Source: Oxytricha trifallax
Taxonomy: Eukaryota > Ciliophora > Spirotrichea > Sporadotrichida > Oxytrichidae
DNA length: 64,000 bases
NCBI GenBank assembly: GCA_000711775.1
Contig: ARYC01002648.1
Span: forward strand, 1 to 64,000
Direction of reading: 5' to 3'
The notes below the pieces were generated by a model, which saw nothing but the letters and a program-made list of their open reading frames with translations, had not been told where the DNA came from and searched no databases. Of this stretch, positions 11,727 to 23,624 are shown piece by piece; within the stretch, counting starts at the first letter, position 1; each line of letters starts with the position of its first letter. A program made the position numbers and the translations under genes.

Positions 11727-11947
11727 ATGGTTTACAAGAAGCCGTCATTTAAAGGGCCACACTTCGAATATTCTCATGATTAAAGTCAGAGAGAAGTTAG
11801 AAATATAGGCTCATGATCAATATGTCGTATATTAATGATATTATTACTCATTTATATGTGAAATATAGGTAATATGCAGATTTGCTCAATTTGCAGTCCA
11901 AAATACATTAAGAGCAAATGATAATAAAAGGAATTATAAAATTATGA
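11727..11947 (+). CDS. Two short overlapping frames, unknown
   Basis: ATG 11727 opens 30 codons (M-V-Y-K-K-P-S-F-K-G-P-H-F-E-Y) ending at TGA 11814-11816. ATG 11813 then opens 45 codons (M-I-N-M-S-Y-I-N-D-I-I-T-H-L) ending at 11947. They overlap by ATGA in the -1 frame, the same arrangement as at 10188. They are probably one damaged gene or two segments. Confidence 0.35.
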
Positions 11948-11949
11948 GA

Positions 11950-12640
11950 AACTCGTAAAAATTAATAGTTGAAAGGAAAAGTAGAAAATTAGGAAAACAA
12001 AGAAAGAATGTTTAATGTATATAAAATAATTTTTAAGTTGAAGTTAAAAGAATAATTATATTGTATAGAAATTACAGTTTAAAATTAATTAGATTGATTA
12101 AATATTCAAAAAACACTATTTTAAAATTAGTAAATATTAAAAAGTCATATCTTGGATATTGATATAATTAATTAGCATCAAAATACAATTATATTGCAAA
12201 GTTAAAATATAAAAAATTATGCTATTATTGAAAGAAAATTCATTGATATTATTATTAAGAGATGAATATAATTAAAAAGCAAATAAATAACTTATCTAAT
12301 ATTATTATCACAACCAAAGTTCAAAAAAATATTCATTTCTTCTTACCTCCTTTCCAAACAATCTACTATTGTTAAAAGTCCTCAAAATATTTAGATATTT
12401 TTTTTAAATGTTCGAGTTGAAAAATTTGTTACAACTAAGAAAATGTAATTAAAAAACAAAAATGATAAAAACATAATAATTTATAAATATAGTCAAATAT
12501 AGTTAAAATAAGCAAAATAAAGATATTAGAAGAGTATTGAAGGGTTTTTTAATTTCATGAGAAATATAATTTTAAAATAAGGATCCTAAATCTTGTTCTA
12601 TTTTTTTCAAAACATAAGGTAACTAATAAAAATAGGAAAA
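11950..12640. other. AT-rich spacer, nothing recognised
   Basis: Runs of A and T with no protein-like frame. Confidence 0.4.
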
Positions 12641-12844
12641 AAAGGAAGTGATTATGGTTTTATGAGTCTATCTTAGAAGACTGATACATTGAAACATTTC
12701 TAAATAAATACACAAAGAGATACCGATAAAGGCCTTCAAAAATCGATGATTTTAATCGAACCCCATAATCCTTGGTATCAACTTCGAAGATCCATGTATT
12801 ATGAAATAGTTAATCATTAATGCTACAAAGTGTCTCAACTAATT

Positions 12845-13131
12845 TTGAAAAGCTCATCTTTCAGATGAGTATCTTTTTAGCCTCCATAGGTCACCAATAT
12901 CTGAGTGCCTAATCAAGCGTTTACCAATGATGTGGCTTTTATAGTGAGTTTCATAAGATTGATGCTTGCATGTAACGCTAAGAAGGAGAGGTCACAGGTA
13001 AGTTTAAGTATGCAAACTAGATTTCACGACCTCCAAATAGCCAGGAAAGTCATTTTAGTCATCCATAATATGGCAAGGCAACATGATCAAATCATAGTCA
13101 CAACTCTAAACAGTAATAGTGTCAAATGATG
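12845..13131 (+). other. Coding-like stretch with a splice donor motif
   Basis: Composition is balanced and a frame from 12905 to TGA 13129-13131 is open (F-H-D-L-Q-I-A-R-K-V-I-L-V-I-H). CAG|GTAAGT at about 12996-13004 is a consensus intron donor, but no acceptor choice clearly improves the reading. Unrecognised. Confidence 0.3.
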
Positions 13132-13139
13132 ATGATAGG

Positions 13140-13870
13140 ATAAGTGGTCGCATTTATTATTATGATTTAGTCTTTTTAATATCTCTTTATCCTTTTTCTT
13201 AAATCTTACTCTCATTTGATCAATTTTAGATGCACTTATAATAATATTTTTTAATGACATTCATTCCAATTTGTAAATCAATGAATCTCAATATTATTAT
13301 TTGAATCATAGAACGGTCTATTGACATACTAATCGTTATCAAAAATTTTTTAGTATATTTAGACTCACCACATTTTTGAGAATTAATTTTTCAATTTTTT
13401 TATCATTCTTTTTTTTCATTATATCTTCATTACTTAATAACTTCAATTTTTAATATTTAACATTAAATTATTATTCTTTGATTATATTAAATAGATTATT
13501 ATATTCCTTTTAATTTTATTTCAAAAACTATAAATTTATTAAATTTAGCTTTCTTATCGAAATCCTGGTCTACTGTTATTTATATAATTCATTTTTAATA
13601 TTTTTTTGATACATTAATAATATTCATTATACTTAAGTTATCATATACTTTGATATAAGTACATTTTATTTATGATTATATCATTCTATAATTTGCTACT
13701 TATGTCAATATTTATTATGTTTTACATTATTAATCTTAATAGCATGTATGAATCTCTTGCTTTATTTATTCGATCACATACTTTCATGTGATATATCGTC
13801 CAAAAAGACTTTATAAATATTTTGTATTAATTTTTACAATCAATATTTATAAATTGTCCTTCCATAAACG
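13140..13870. other. AT-rich spacer, nothing recognised
   Basis: T-rich sequence with no convincing frame on either strand. Confidence 0.35.
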
Positions 13871-13871
13871 A

Positions 13872-15230
13872 TTGTCATTGCAGTGCCTGAACATTCTTTG
13901 TTATGAATCTTTTATTTCTTTTTTGTAATTCTCCTTCTTGTTTTCTAATTACTATGTTTATCTTTTTATAGTTTTAGCCGTTATTCAATTTAACATTTAA
14001 CCTTTCAAAACCAATTCTCTTGTTATTTCTCCGACATTATTATGTACTAGAGCTTGGATACATTTTAAAAACTTTGTTTGGGATATTCCTTGAATTATTT
14101 TTCTTTAATTAACGCTCTATCTCTTTAATATCCTCTATCTCTTCAACAATTAGGCAGCAGCTAGTGGAGTGTATTTATATAAATAAATGATCTGATATAT
14201 GCCTTCATAATGGTGTTACAAACAGCAGGATTGGTTATTTAAGTTAGTTAATTTTTAATAGATTTCTATCTATCTCATAGTATTTTTCCATATATTATTC
14301 AAGAAAGTATTGTGAGTTGAGACACTGCGAATATTCAATCTGAAATTTTGTCTTTTTCATTATCTTTAATACTTCTATTTAGAATTATCTTTCAATATTA
14401 TATACATTAAACATTATTTTAATTATTACTATTATTTTATTAACATTTGTAAAAAAATAAATATATTTAATAATTAAATCTATGGATAGACTTAATTATC
14501 TTTGATTTCAAATTTTAATATATTTAAAATGGTTATAAATTGGCAAAATATTAGTGAGGCTACGTCAATCTACAAATATTTGAAATAAAATAATTATTTA
14601 TATTAATTTATTTATAAAAACAGAATATTTTACAGACAATATAACAGAGGTTATGAGTTTATGTTTTATAACACCTGAATTCTTATAAGAATTAGATTGC
14701 TTTTCTGCTTAAGTAATTAGCTATTCTTGATGAGATGTTGTCAAAATCGCATTAATCACTAAGGAAGACTGTCTTTTTAATGTTCAATCATAAACTACAT
14801 CAATTTGCGTTTATAGACAAATTATTGTCTTTAGGACTATTAAGTATATATTTTACATATTAAAATAGGTTATCAACGTGAAAAGTTATTAACTTAATTA
14901 GTAATATTATAGCGACAGTAGTTCTTGTTTGGAGAATAATGCAACTTATAAGCATATGTTAAACAGTATTGGCGATTATCTGCTTCTTCAAGCTACTCCC
15001 TACTCTGTTACTATTATTAGTCCTTCATATAAAACTTTATTGTCAGCATGTATTTGTTTAATAAATTTATTATATGCTCTCAGCGTCTTTATTGCTAACT
15101 ATTCTTTCTTGTAAGTTTTGAATTAGTTTGACTCTCCTAACCAAATCTATGCTTTCTACTGGTCCATCTGTAGGTTTACTTCTCTTTACTTATGCATCCT
15201 CATAGAAGTTATGATAAATGTCAGATTTTA
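13872..15230 (-). CDS. Unrecognised split gene, several segments
   Basis: Leftward protein-like blocks follow one another in changing frames. About 15225-15045 reads K-P-T-D-G-P-V-E-S-I-D-L-V-R-R-V-K. About 15020-14890 reads S-R-E-Q-L-E-E-A-D-N-R-Q-Y-C. About 14800-14640 reads L-V-I-N-A-I-L-T-T-S-H-Q-E-Q. About 14270-13995 is 90 codons including Y-T-P-L-A-A-A-Q-L-L-K-R-Q. About 13990-13872 reads R-K-Q-E-G-E-L-Q-K-R-N-K-R. AT-only stretches separate some of them. This is what an IES-interrupted germline gene looks like, though decay would look similar. No domain recognised. Confidence 0.4.
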
Positions 15231-15265
15231 ATAAATTATATATGGGAGTAATTGTTTTCTATTTT

Positions 15266-15663
15266 ATTTATAAAAATCATAAATTCAGCCAAATATTAGA
15301 AATCTAAATATTCAAAATGCTAAAACCGAGATATATATATATATCATTTATTGTTCATAGTTATTATTAATTATAAAAACTCAAAATAATTTAATTTCTC
15401 AATGGATTCTGATTTGGGTTATTCAAGATATTTAGTGATAGGTTTATTTTAGTTGATATATTTTACTATTGCATGTATGATTTTTAAAAATCATTGGATA
15501 AACCCCATTAGAATATAAATTTTTAATTGTCCTTCATTTGAATTAATCTATTTATTTTATTATATTTAATTTTGGCTAGCTATCACGAAAAATTTGAAAG
15601 AGATAGCTTGTCAAATTTGTTATTATTATATTTTAATAATTAATATTTCGTTTATCAAACATT
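15266..15663. repeat. Left terminal inverted repeat of E2
   Basis: About 398 bp, nearly an exact reverse complement of 20430-20828, with scattered mismatches. Shared landmarks are CGGTTTTAGCAT reading inward on the right and ATGCTAAAACCG on the left, and the GCTAGCTATCACGAAAAAT block. Outer boundaries are accurate to a few bases only. Confidence 0.8.
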
Positions 15664-15732
15664 CATAATATATAATAATTTAAACTTATTAATTTAATTT
15701 TACTAAAGCTACTAATTTTTCATGTCCATAAC

Positions 15733-16722
15733 TCAAGTCTCTGCATTTATCAACTGGTTGCCGAAAGAAGTGAAGTTAGGTCTGATATTGTTAGGTCTGG
15801 CGAACACTTCTAGGTTGGGTCTATCTGGGGCCATTTGCTATATGAAGTCATAAATTTCCTTGGGCTTCTCGGAGTGCTTTCCTACTTCAGAAAAGATGGC
15901 ATTATCAGTCACATGATACTTGAGCATGTCAGTGACGTAACCTTTTTTCCCTATGAGAAAGCTCTCTTTATTATGGGCAGTGTACATGCCAGATCCTTTA
16001 TGTAGTTTATGATTTTTTGTCAATTTGATCCATCCACCTTTCTCGACTTCATCATAGCCATGATCTTTGAAGAACTGTCTTGCAACCTCTTTCTTTTGAT
16101 TTACAAACCACATTATGAGAATTGCCCTCTCTTGTACTAACTCTATAGGCATCTTAAAAATTTCCTCATCAGACACGGTACCATAAGGAACTCCTTATTT
16201 TATTCTGTATGTAGAGTCTATAAGTACTACTACACAAAGTTTGCCATACCTTACCATAGCGTCATTTGCAATGAGCTCCCACATTTTATAATCATTTATA
16301 TCTCCCTAGAATATGACAGGCTCAGTTACTGTTTTGTATTTGATTTAATAATTTTTTTGCTTTTTTTTATAAGCTTGTACCCATCTGTGACATCCGTTTC
16401 TACTTTTGCTGGGCATTTAGGGAATTTTTAATTTGAGCTATCTTCTCTCTTTTTTGTTATTACTTTAGTTTTATTATTATTAAGCTTGCAAACACTTTCA
16501 TGTCTTTTACAGTTGTAAGCTCTCTTCTTATCCTTCCCACTGTGTTGACATGTACGTTCCTAAAGCTTTATCTTGTCCCTTGCTACCTTATGGACCTCCT
16601 TGTGATAGTTAGACTGGTGAACTTCTAGTGAATTTAAGCTCATGAGAAGTTGGTGACTCACAATAATTGCATATACACTTCTCACACTTGACAACCTTTT
16701 TCGTTTAGATGTTCTTTTGCAT
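15733..16722 (-). pseudogene. Zinc-finger + MT-A70 methyltransferase-like protein (E2 third gene)
   Basis: The leftward frame begins at ATG 16722 with paired-Cys clusters (C-N-Y-C-E-S-P-T-S-H, later C-K-R-H-E-S-V-C). The C-terminal half matches the MT-A70 fold that methylates adenine in RNA or DNA: P-Y-G-T-V-S-D-E-E, G-K-K-G-Y-V-T, S-E-V-G-K-H-S-E-K-P-K-E-I-Y and E-V-F-A-R-P-N-N-I. The usual catalytic D-P-P-W is D-S-T-Y here, so enzymatic activity is doubtful. The protein ends just after F-G-N-Q-L, the family's normal end, at TGA 15735-15733, which supports TGA as stop. At least one frameshift lies in the zinc-finger part. Confidence 0.75.
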
Positions 16723-16802
16723 TTTGTTCTAAAGTATTTTTTTATTCAAAGTTCTATTCATGCTTTAGCTATTTTACTATACTTTTGATTTGAATATTGG
16801 AG

Positions 16803-17365
16803 TGAGTAGAAACTTAGGACGTCCAATTTTTTTGAGTATAAACTTAGGTTCAGATTTTTAAAAGGGTTTAATGGTTATAGATTCTATCTTAACACTATGC
16901 AATAAAACCATTTTGTTTTTTATATTAATTTTACTATAATTCTATAATTACTATATTATCATGATTAAAATATCAAGAAGTATTAAAAATTATATAATTT
17001 AATAAGACTTTTAAATAAAATTAGGTTTATTAGCAAGTGATGGCATGAGTGGAAACTAAGTAACAATTATTTTTATAATTATGTTTAATTATTGAACTAT
17101 AATCTCCAAACTTATTTTATAGGGAGAATAAAATTACTTTAGTAAATGTACTATGGCTTCTTGACTTTAATTAAATCATAAAGGTAAGTAGAAAATTTAT
17201 CAATTAATTCAAATAACTATTGGTTATTATAAAACTATTCTACAATAAGTAAGTATAGATGTGTTCCACCTCTAGAATTTTAGTAAAATATAAAAATTGT
17301 CTTAAAATAGGAAAAAAAATGAGTTAAAAATTAGAAAGCCAATTTTTTTGAGTAGAAACTTAGGT
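16803..17365. repeat. Repeated motif upstream of the MT-A70-like gene
   Basis: AGTAGAAACTTAGG and CCAATTTTTTTGAGTA-type units recur at 16803-16849 and 17339-17365. The reverse complement of the same unit appears twice upstream of the homologous gene in E5 (54974-55020 and 55500-55545) at the same ~520-bp spacing. Position just upstream of the gene start suggests a regulatory role or an internal duplicated segment. Confidence 0.5.
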
Positions 17366-17399
17366 AGTCTAAATAAGAGTTCAAATAGTAAGTAAATTA

Positions 17400-18060
17400 A
17401 CCTTTTTGTAAAACCCCATGATTCTATTAAGAATAAAATTAGGGTAAAAATAGATGAAAATGAAGAAATTGCAGATAAAGATACTTACGAGTGGTTGGTT
17501 GAAGAGTCCTTGTTATCTTATTGGTTTAAATTTTTAGAGATGACCAAAAATTAATTTTGATTGGTAGAGATGGTTTTCGTTTTAAAGTTTAATGATCCTA
17601 CTATTGTTTTTAATATTGCTGGAATCAAATTTAATTTCTGATCAGTTAATAATCTTTAATCAATATATTATTCTAATTATTTCTATTCAAGCAATTAAAC
17701 TTGATCTGTTTATTCTTAACACCTTATTTCAATTCTTAATAGAATCATGGGGTTTTATAACTAATGGACACTGATAAAATTTGTAATTCTCAAAATTATA
17801 TTAAATTTGTATATTCAAAACTCAGATGCTATGGAGGAGTGGCATCCTCTGATATTAATTACATTTATTTTATATTATTAATAAGTTTTAGTTATTATTA
17901 AAGCTAATGCTTTTTATGATTATTAGCTTTCGTAAAGTTCTATGTAATTTCTGGTCAGCATATATAGCTAAGGCTCAAGCCTGAATTTCAGCTAAGTATA
18001 CATATTTTAACTCATGAATCAAACTTTATAACAGAATAATTAATTGATTTCGTTTAATAT
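17400..18060. other. Intergenic region of E2
   Basis: AT-rich DNA between the divergent MT-A70-like and 22-kDa genes; it presumably carries both promoters. No frame is convincing. Confidence 0.4.
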
Positions 18061-18091
18061 ATCTTTTTAATCATAATAAAAAATATAGCCC

Positions 18092-18849
18092 ATGGAGAGC
18101 ATAGACGTCCATAGTCATGACATCAGAGAATTTTAAAATAAATTTAGGTCGAAGAATGACTGGTTGAATTTTTTGCGTTTTAACAGTAAGATACTATTAT
18201 TAACACTTATAGAGAGGTACTTTTTGCCCAACGATGACCATGTTATCATGAGGTTCATTAAGGACTTTTTAGCTGGCGAAAAGCTCCTTTTGAAATCTGG
18301 AGAGGTTGTATAGTTGAACGTTCCATACTATGAGGAACTTTTAGTAAAGAACAATTCTTAAACGAATTCAAGAAGACCCATAAATCATGAAATTCATGAA
18401 TTATTACCCAGACTATCAAGTGCTACCCGATAGAAAGTACTTCTATGTGGTCTTGGGCACCCTTCTACAAACTATTTGTCCTCACTCATTAAGCATGCAA
18501 ATAAGTCAAGAAATCTAAGCGACACCATGGAGGAAGAAAAAGAAAAAATACTTATAAAGAATGAAGTATATTGACAGCTATAAGGATAGCCATTTTTTTT
18601 CAAGTAAGATTTATTATATTTAATAATTTATAATAAGAGTCTAAAGGCAAGCCCTCTCTATGCTAAAAGCTAAAATCAAGACATCGCTAACAAAAAAAGA
18701 AGAGGGAGTACCATGAGATTTCAGCGACTTTTTCACAATATAAGTCTAATATCGAGGGTAAGAGACCAGTGAGTGCCTAACTCAGAGACACTATCATGAC
18801 TCAAAAGTCACTGTCAGAAAGGGTACCCGAAAATGATTTCATTGAATGA
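18092..18849 (+). pseudogene. 22-kDa protein gene of E2
   Basis: Starts M-E-S-I-D-V-H-S-H-D-I-R-E-F and contains F-R-S-K-N-D-W, then Y-F-L-P-N-D-D and L-P-D-R-K-Y-F-Y, each aligning with the E5 copy and more distantly with E1. Frameshifts occur near 18380 and after 18640. A conserved intron lies at 18604-18637. The C-terminus reads K-R-E-Y-H-E-I-S-A-T-F and ends D-F-I-E before TGA 18847-18849. Same position and orientation relative to the transposase as in the other elements. Confidence 0.75.
18604..18637 (+). other. Intron in E2 22-kDa gene
   Basis: GTAAGATTT...AATAAG, 34 nt, at the residue where E1, E3, E4 and E5 have theirs; exon 2 then reads S-K-G-K like E3. A second acceptor exists at 18646. 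The downstream frame needs one more base change, consistent with decay. Confidence 0.6.
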
Positions 18850-18923
18850 ACCATGATTATTTTGCTGTTATTACTGCGTTCAGATTTTTTTGCTATTATT
18901 TTTTATAGAATAATCCATCTTGT

Positions 18924-19935
18924 TCAGGTGCCTATCTACTATATTTCTTATTGTCTAAGTTTAAATACTCTCTATTGCTTATTTAATAAAGTTGATATGC
19001 TAAGTCCCCCCACTTTAAAGTCATTTTATATCATCTGCCGTTTGTAATTTTTCTTTATTTGGGAGAAAACTTCCTTAATTCAATAGAACTCTGGCGAGTA
19101 TGAGGCGTCAAACAAGCAGCTCCAGTTGTAACTTTTTATTTTATTCTGAACAGTCTTGCTATGGTGCCCACTTAGATTGTCCCAAAAAATTGCAACATCT
19201 TGTTATTGATTCTAAATGTGAAGATAGTCAATCATAGCTACAGTGTCAGCTGAGTTGATAGATTTTTATATTATAGAATAAACCTCCAGCCCGGCTTCCA
19301 TGCTTATCCCCCAACAATGGCTGCGAAAGTCTTCAGTTTTAAGCCTACTTTTTAGATTTTTTAGTTTTATTTTGGCCTTGCCCATGCATGCTACTCAACC
19401 TAGTTAGGTTTAAAAATAACCTCGTCATCGTATATAATTTTTCTATTCTGAGCTACCATATCCAGAATTCGAGCAAACTTTTCTTATCGTTATTATTAAA
19501 TAACATATTGTTTAGACTTGCTTATATTGTAGGTGCTTATCATGACTTTGTATTTGATCTTGGACTTTTTGTAGATATATTGAATTTAGAAAGGGGATTT
19601 TTTTTATTGTGGGAAATTTTTATGGAAAAGCTTTGCCCTTGTATGGAGAGACAGCCCTTTCTGCTCATCCAATGTTTATTCACGACTAAGTAGTTTATAT
19701 GATGCGCTTGCAACTTTTACTTTTGTTTTTCTTGCCAGTCATAGCTTAGGTTGGTAGCTCACTCTACCTTGAGTACACCTGTCTGACATATCTTAAGGAT
19801 ACCCATAATAAGATTGAAATATCTTTCATTGTGTGAACCAACATAGGCTTTGTTTTAGGCTTAGTCGTTCCATATCTCAAAACAAGATATAGCTATCAAC
19901 TTTATCTTTGTTTGAGGGGTTGAGAGTAATTTCAT
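18924..19935 (-). pseudogene. Transposase of E2, catalytic Glu lost
   Basis: Leftward from ATG 19935. The first catalytic Asp region reads K-I-I-Y-D-D-E-V-I-F-K-P, the second F-W-D-N-L-S-G-H-H-S-K. The third block reads Y-S-P-E-F-Y-W-I-K-E-V-F where the E5 copy has C-I-E-E-V-F, so the catalytic Glu codon is now Lys. Several frameshifts in the N-terminal half. It is closest to the E5 transposase (shared S-Y-N-W-x-C-L) and more distant from E1. Confidence 0.8.
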
Positions 19936-19997
19936 TCTAGTGCAAGTTTTATTAATAGATTTATTAAATTATTATATTTCATAAATTATATATCATG

Positions 19998-20434
19998 ATT
20001 GCTTAATTATGTTATATATATTTTAAAGTTTAGATTATTCTTCATTATGAAATATTCTCCAAATCCTAAAGTGTGATTTTTTAGTAAAATGTAATAATAG
20101 ATTTGGTTATTAGGTAAGTGAACTTTTATTTTATGTAAATAGACTTCTATTTTTTTATAAAATTTATTTGAATAAATTCTTTTTATATAAACCAAGTAAA
20201 ATTAATAGATTTTAAATAAATTCATTTTCATTCGCTTTTATATATATATAGCATATATTTATGGTTTATAAGATTTTAAATAGAAGTCTATTTACATAAA
20301 ATAAAAGTTCACTTACCTAATAACCAAATCTATTATTACATTTTACTAAAAAATCACACTTTAGGATTGGGAGAATATTTCATAATGAAGAATAATCTAA
20401 ACTTTAAAATATATATAACATAATTAAACAATGT
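19998..20434. repeat. Large palindrome beside the E2 right end
   Basis: About 160 bp (19998-20160) is repeated in inverted form at 20276-20434, around a ~115-bp centre, with very few mismatches. Open frames inside are mirror images of the arms and not genes. The right arm runs directly into the right terminal repeat. It may be a nested foldback element or a rearranged duplicate of the element's subterminal DNA. Confidence 0.8.
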
Positions 20435-20828
20435 TTGATAAACGAAATATTAATTATTAAAATATAATAATAACAAATTTGACGAGCTATCTCGTTCAAT
20501 TTTTCGTGATAGCTAGCCAAAACTAAAGATTATAAAATAAATAGTTTAATTCAAATGAAGTACGATTAAAAATTTATATTCTAATGGGGTTTATCCAATT
20601 ATTTTTTAAAAATCATACATGGCATGCAATTAGTAAAATATATCAACTTAAATAAACCTATCACTAATTATCTCGAATAACTCAAATCAGAATCCATTGA
20701 GAAATTAAATTATTTTGAGTTTTAATAATTAATAATAACTATGAACAATAAATAATATATATCTCGGTTTTAGCATATTTAATATTTAGATTTCTAATAT
20801 TTGGCTGAATTTACAATTTTTTATAAAT
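20430..20828. repeat. Right terminal inverted repeat of E2
   Basis: Reverse complement of 15266-15663; see the left repeat. No target duplication could be fixed because the outermost bases are simple A/T. Confidence 0.8.
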
Positions 20829-21179
20829 TAAATTGGTAGTTTTTGGTTTGTAACAGCCCACTCTTTTTTTCTTCGTATATTTTGTTGATTCAATATTCAA
20901 AATTACTTAAAATATTTAGTTGTAGTAAAGAATATGAAAAATAAGATGAAAAAAATGCATATGCATTTAATAATTTAATTGCAGGATTTAAAAATTGTAA
21001 CAGCAAACAACATTTCACTCATAATAGCAAGCATTATTTTACAATAAAAATATTCGTTAGAGAGTTGTATATTTTTATAATCTTTTATTTCTTTTCAATT
21101 ATAACTATTTCATATTGGTTCCCTCTGCTGTACTCATCATTTAGATTGCTATTCAAATACTTTGTTTAAAATAATATCG

Positions 21180-22990
21180 AACTTTATCAAAGTTGAAATA
21201 ATGTAGTCTTAGTAATTTGAGAGTCTAACGCTTCTTAATTCTATGAGTTAGTTTTTAGCACATAATTAAGGGTAAATATCACGATCAATAACTAGGGTAA
21301 GTATTTAACACCCTCAAAATACTTATCCAAAACTTATCCAAGATCTGTCTACTCTGAGTCATCCAATCTTTATCTTTCTCTTTCCTTTTTTTGTCTCAGG
21401 CTTTGACAAGTAATCGTTCCGGTGTCGAAAGTTTCTTACCTGTGACAGGACTAATCCTAGTCCATCTCATCCCCTCGTTTCTGTTATTACGATTTGCTTT
21501 TACAACACCCAGACTAGTAAATACCTTTCTCAGGGCATTCCAGTCTGAAAGACACAGAGTTAGTTCTTAAAGTCTATTCTTTTCTTTTATTGAATTCTAT
21601 GCTTAATATTATAGTTCCTTAATCAGTTAGATGAAAGAATACTCAGTTCTTATTAAAGTATGTTTTTTCTCTTATTAAAGCTCTGTTTTTTCGTAAATGA
21701 AAACAATTATTTTACATTTTCTTGTGCAAGAATTATATTCGTGTAATTTCTAATATGGTGCTAAGTTGTCTAACTTTTATTGTTGGCTTGTTAAAAATTT
21801 AAGTATTGCTAAAGTGTAAAGTTAGAATCGTGCATAATAGGTGAACACGAACTTCGTCAATCACATTAAGTGATATCAAATAGGTAAAGTCTTGCATAGA
21901 AGATCATCTAAAGAAATAGGAAATTACTTATTCCATAAATTGAACAATTTTTAGTTCTATCTTCCCAGGAAAGAAAGACTAGTTAAATCAATAATTTTAG
22001 GAGATCGGCTTCCCTATAAAATCTTGATTATAAGATTGCAATTTTGCAAAACCTAAGTTCCAAAAATATCTCATAAACCAGAGATGATTCAGATGTATTA
22101 ATTTATCTTCCTTTATTAGATTGTTTTTGAGACCTCTCCAGTTGTATCCGAATTGAAAATTCTTTAAAGATGAGCGAGATAGAATTTTGAGTTTTGCCTA
22201 GAAGTTGAACTAATGTATCAATAACACTATAACGGTTTGACAAATGATATTTCACATTTCTAAATATTTTTGATGAGATTTTAAATGAAATATTAAATTT
22301 TCCCTCTGATTATGTATGACATATGATTTTCTTTTTGTGATAGCTGTAAGAATTTTAATACGATGCAGAAAGTAAGCCTTACCCTTTTTTTTATTACTAA
22401 ACCAGATTTTAAATTGCAGATAGTATTGATTAATATTAGTATTCTTTGTATTTTGAGGGATTAAACATTCTTGAGTCTTAACCAACTGCATTCTCATCAA
22501 CTTTGGTAAATTTATTACTCTCAATTTCATATTCTTCCCATATAATTTATGTTGTAAGTTATTAAGATTAGATGAGTAGACATTTTGTACAGGTAAAGAT
22601 TCATGTAATTTCCAGCACAGTATCACTATTTAATAATTGTTTTTTGAATTATAGCTTTATTCAATTAATTCTTCTTCCAACTCAAGATTTATTACCCGAT
22701 ATATCATAGTCATATTCAGAATGATAATGCCAGCAGTATTTAATTTATACTATACAGCGTGAGCTGTGTGAGTATTGCAATACAATACCAAACTGCCTCA
22801 GAGTAAGTTTAAATCCTATATATATAAGCTGTAGTAATTTATAAGTGATATGGCCGTAGGAGAATAAGTATCAGCAGCAAAGATAATATCTTAAAGGCCC
22901 TATTTGTAAAACTGTATAAACTGATAATGATCTGGTCCCTCTATATAACAAGTTATTTCCTGTATTTTTTATTCAATCATGAATGAGTTG
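21180..22990 (-). CDS. Unrecognised split or decayed gene
   Basis: Leftward protein-like blocks appear in order. About 22990-22800 reads C-Y-I-E-G-P-D-H-Y-Q-F-I-Q-F. 22797-22252 is about 180 codons, including K-T-Q-E-C-L-I-P-Q-N-T-K-N and K-I-W-F-S-N-K-K-K-G-K-A-Y-F. About 22250-21850 reads R-Y-S-V-I-D-T-L-V-Q-L-L-G-K. About 21565-21395 reads D-W-N-A-L-R-K-V-F-T-S-L-G-V-V-K. About 21390-21180 reads K-K-E-R-E-R-Q-R-L-D-D-S-E-Q. The first two share one frame apart from a TGA near 22798. The 21395-21565 block is distinctly GC-richer than its surroundings. No family recognised. Confidence 0.45.
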
Positions 22991-23624
22991 GTTTCAATTT
23001 TCTATCTTTAATTCGCTAAACACTCTAAGGCTCCCATAGTAACACTTGGCATTATTATTATATACTTTGAATTCAACTTATATATGATTAATTTAATCAA
23101 GACTTCGTTTCATTAAACTACATAGTCCCAAATTTTATAAAGTTTGATTTTCTATATGTTAATTAGTTAGAATCTAAAGCAAAATGAATAATTATATTTG
23201 GCATTATCTCTTTAATTTGAATTTGCAATTCATAATTTCCTTTTTACATAAAGAATTATACTTTTATTAATTAAATAATAAAATATATTTAAATTAAAAA
23301 TATGTAAAATGTACTTAAATATTTAATTAATTAAGTATTCATACATAATTAAATTAGAATTCAAGGTTCATTAAACAAAATATTCATAAATTAAATTTAT
23401 TGTTGAGGAAATATTAAAAAATTGATGCTAGGGTGCGTAAAATTGTTGATCTTTAATCTTAAATTTATATATTAATTTGTCATATTATAAACTATCTATT
23501 ATTCATTGATCATATAGATTAAGTATAATGATTAATATTAAATATGTACTGATTATTATTTAAATAAAAATTGAGAAAAAAAAATAATAATTATTTTATT
23601 TAATATTTATTTAATTTATTAATT

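Larger units (their letters stand above)
15266..20828. mobile_element. E2: TBE-like element with long terminal inverted repeats
   Basis: Between matching inverted repeats lie a leftward zinc-finger/MT-A70-like gene (15733-16722), a rightward 22-kDa gene (18092-18849) and a leftward transposase (18924-19935), the standard plan seen from the opposite end to E5. No G4T4 terminus is present; the ends are the ~400-bp repeats instead. The transposase catalytic Glu is replaced and all three genes have frameshifts, so the copy is dead. Confidence 0.75.

Noticed and set aside
20007..20195. 62-residue open frame on the minus strand
   Set aside because: It is one arm of a large palindrome with low-complexity K/Y/I composition; its mirror exists in the other arm.
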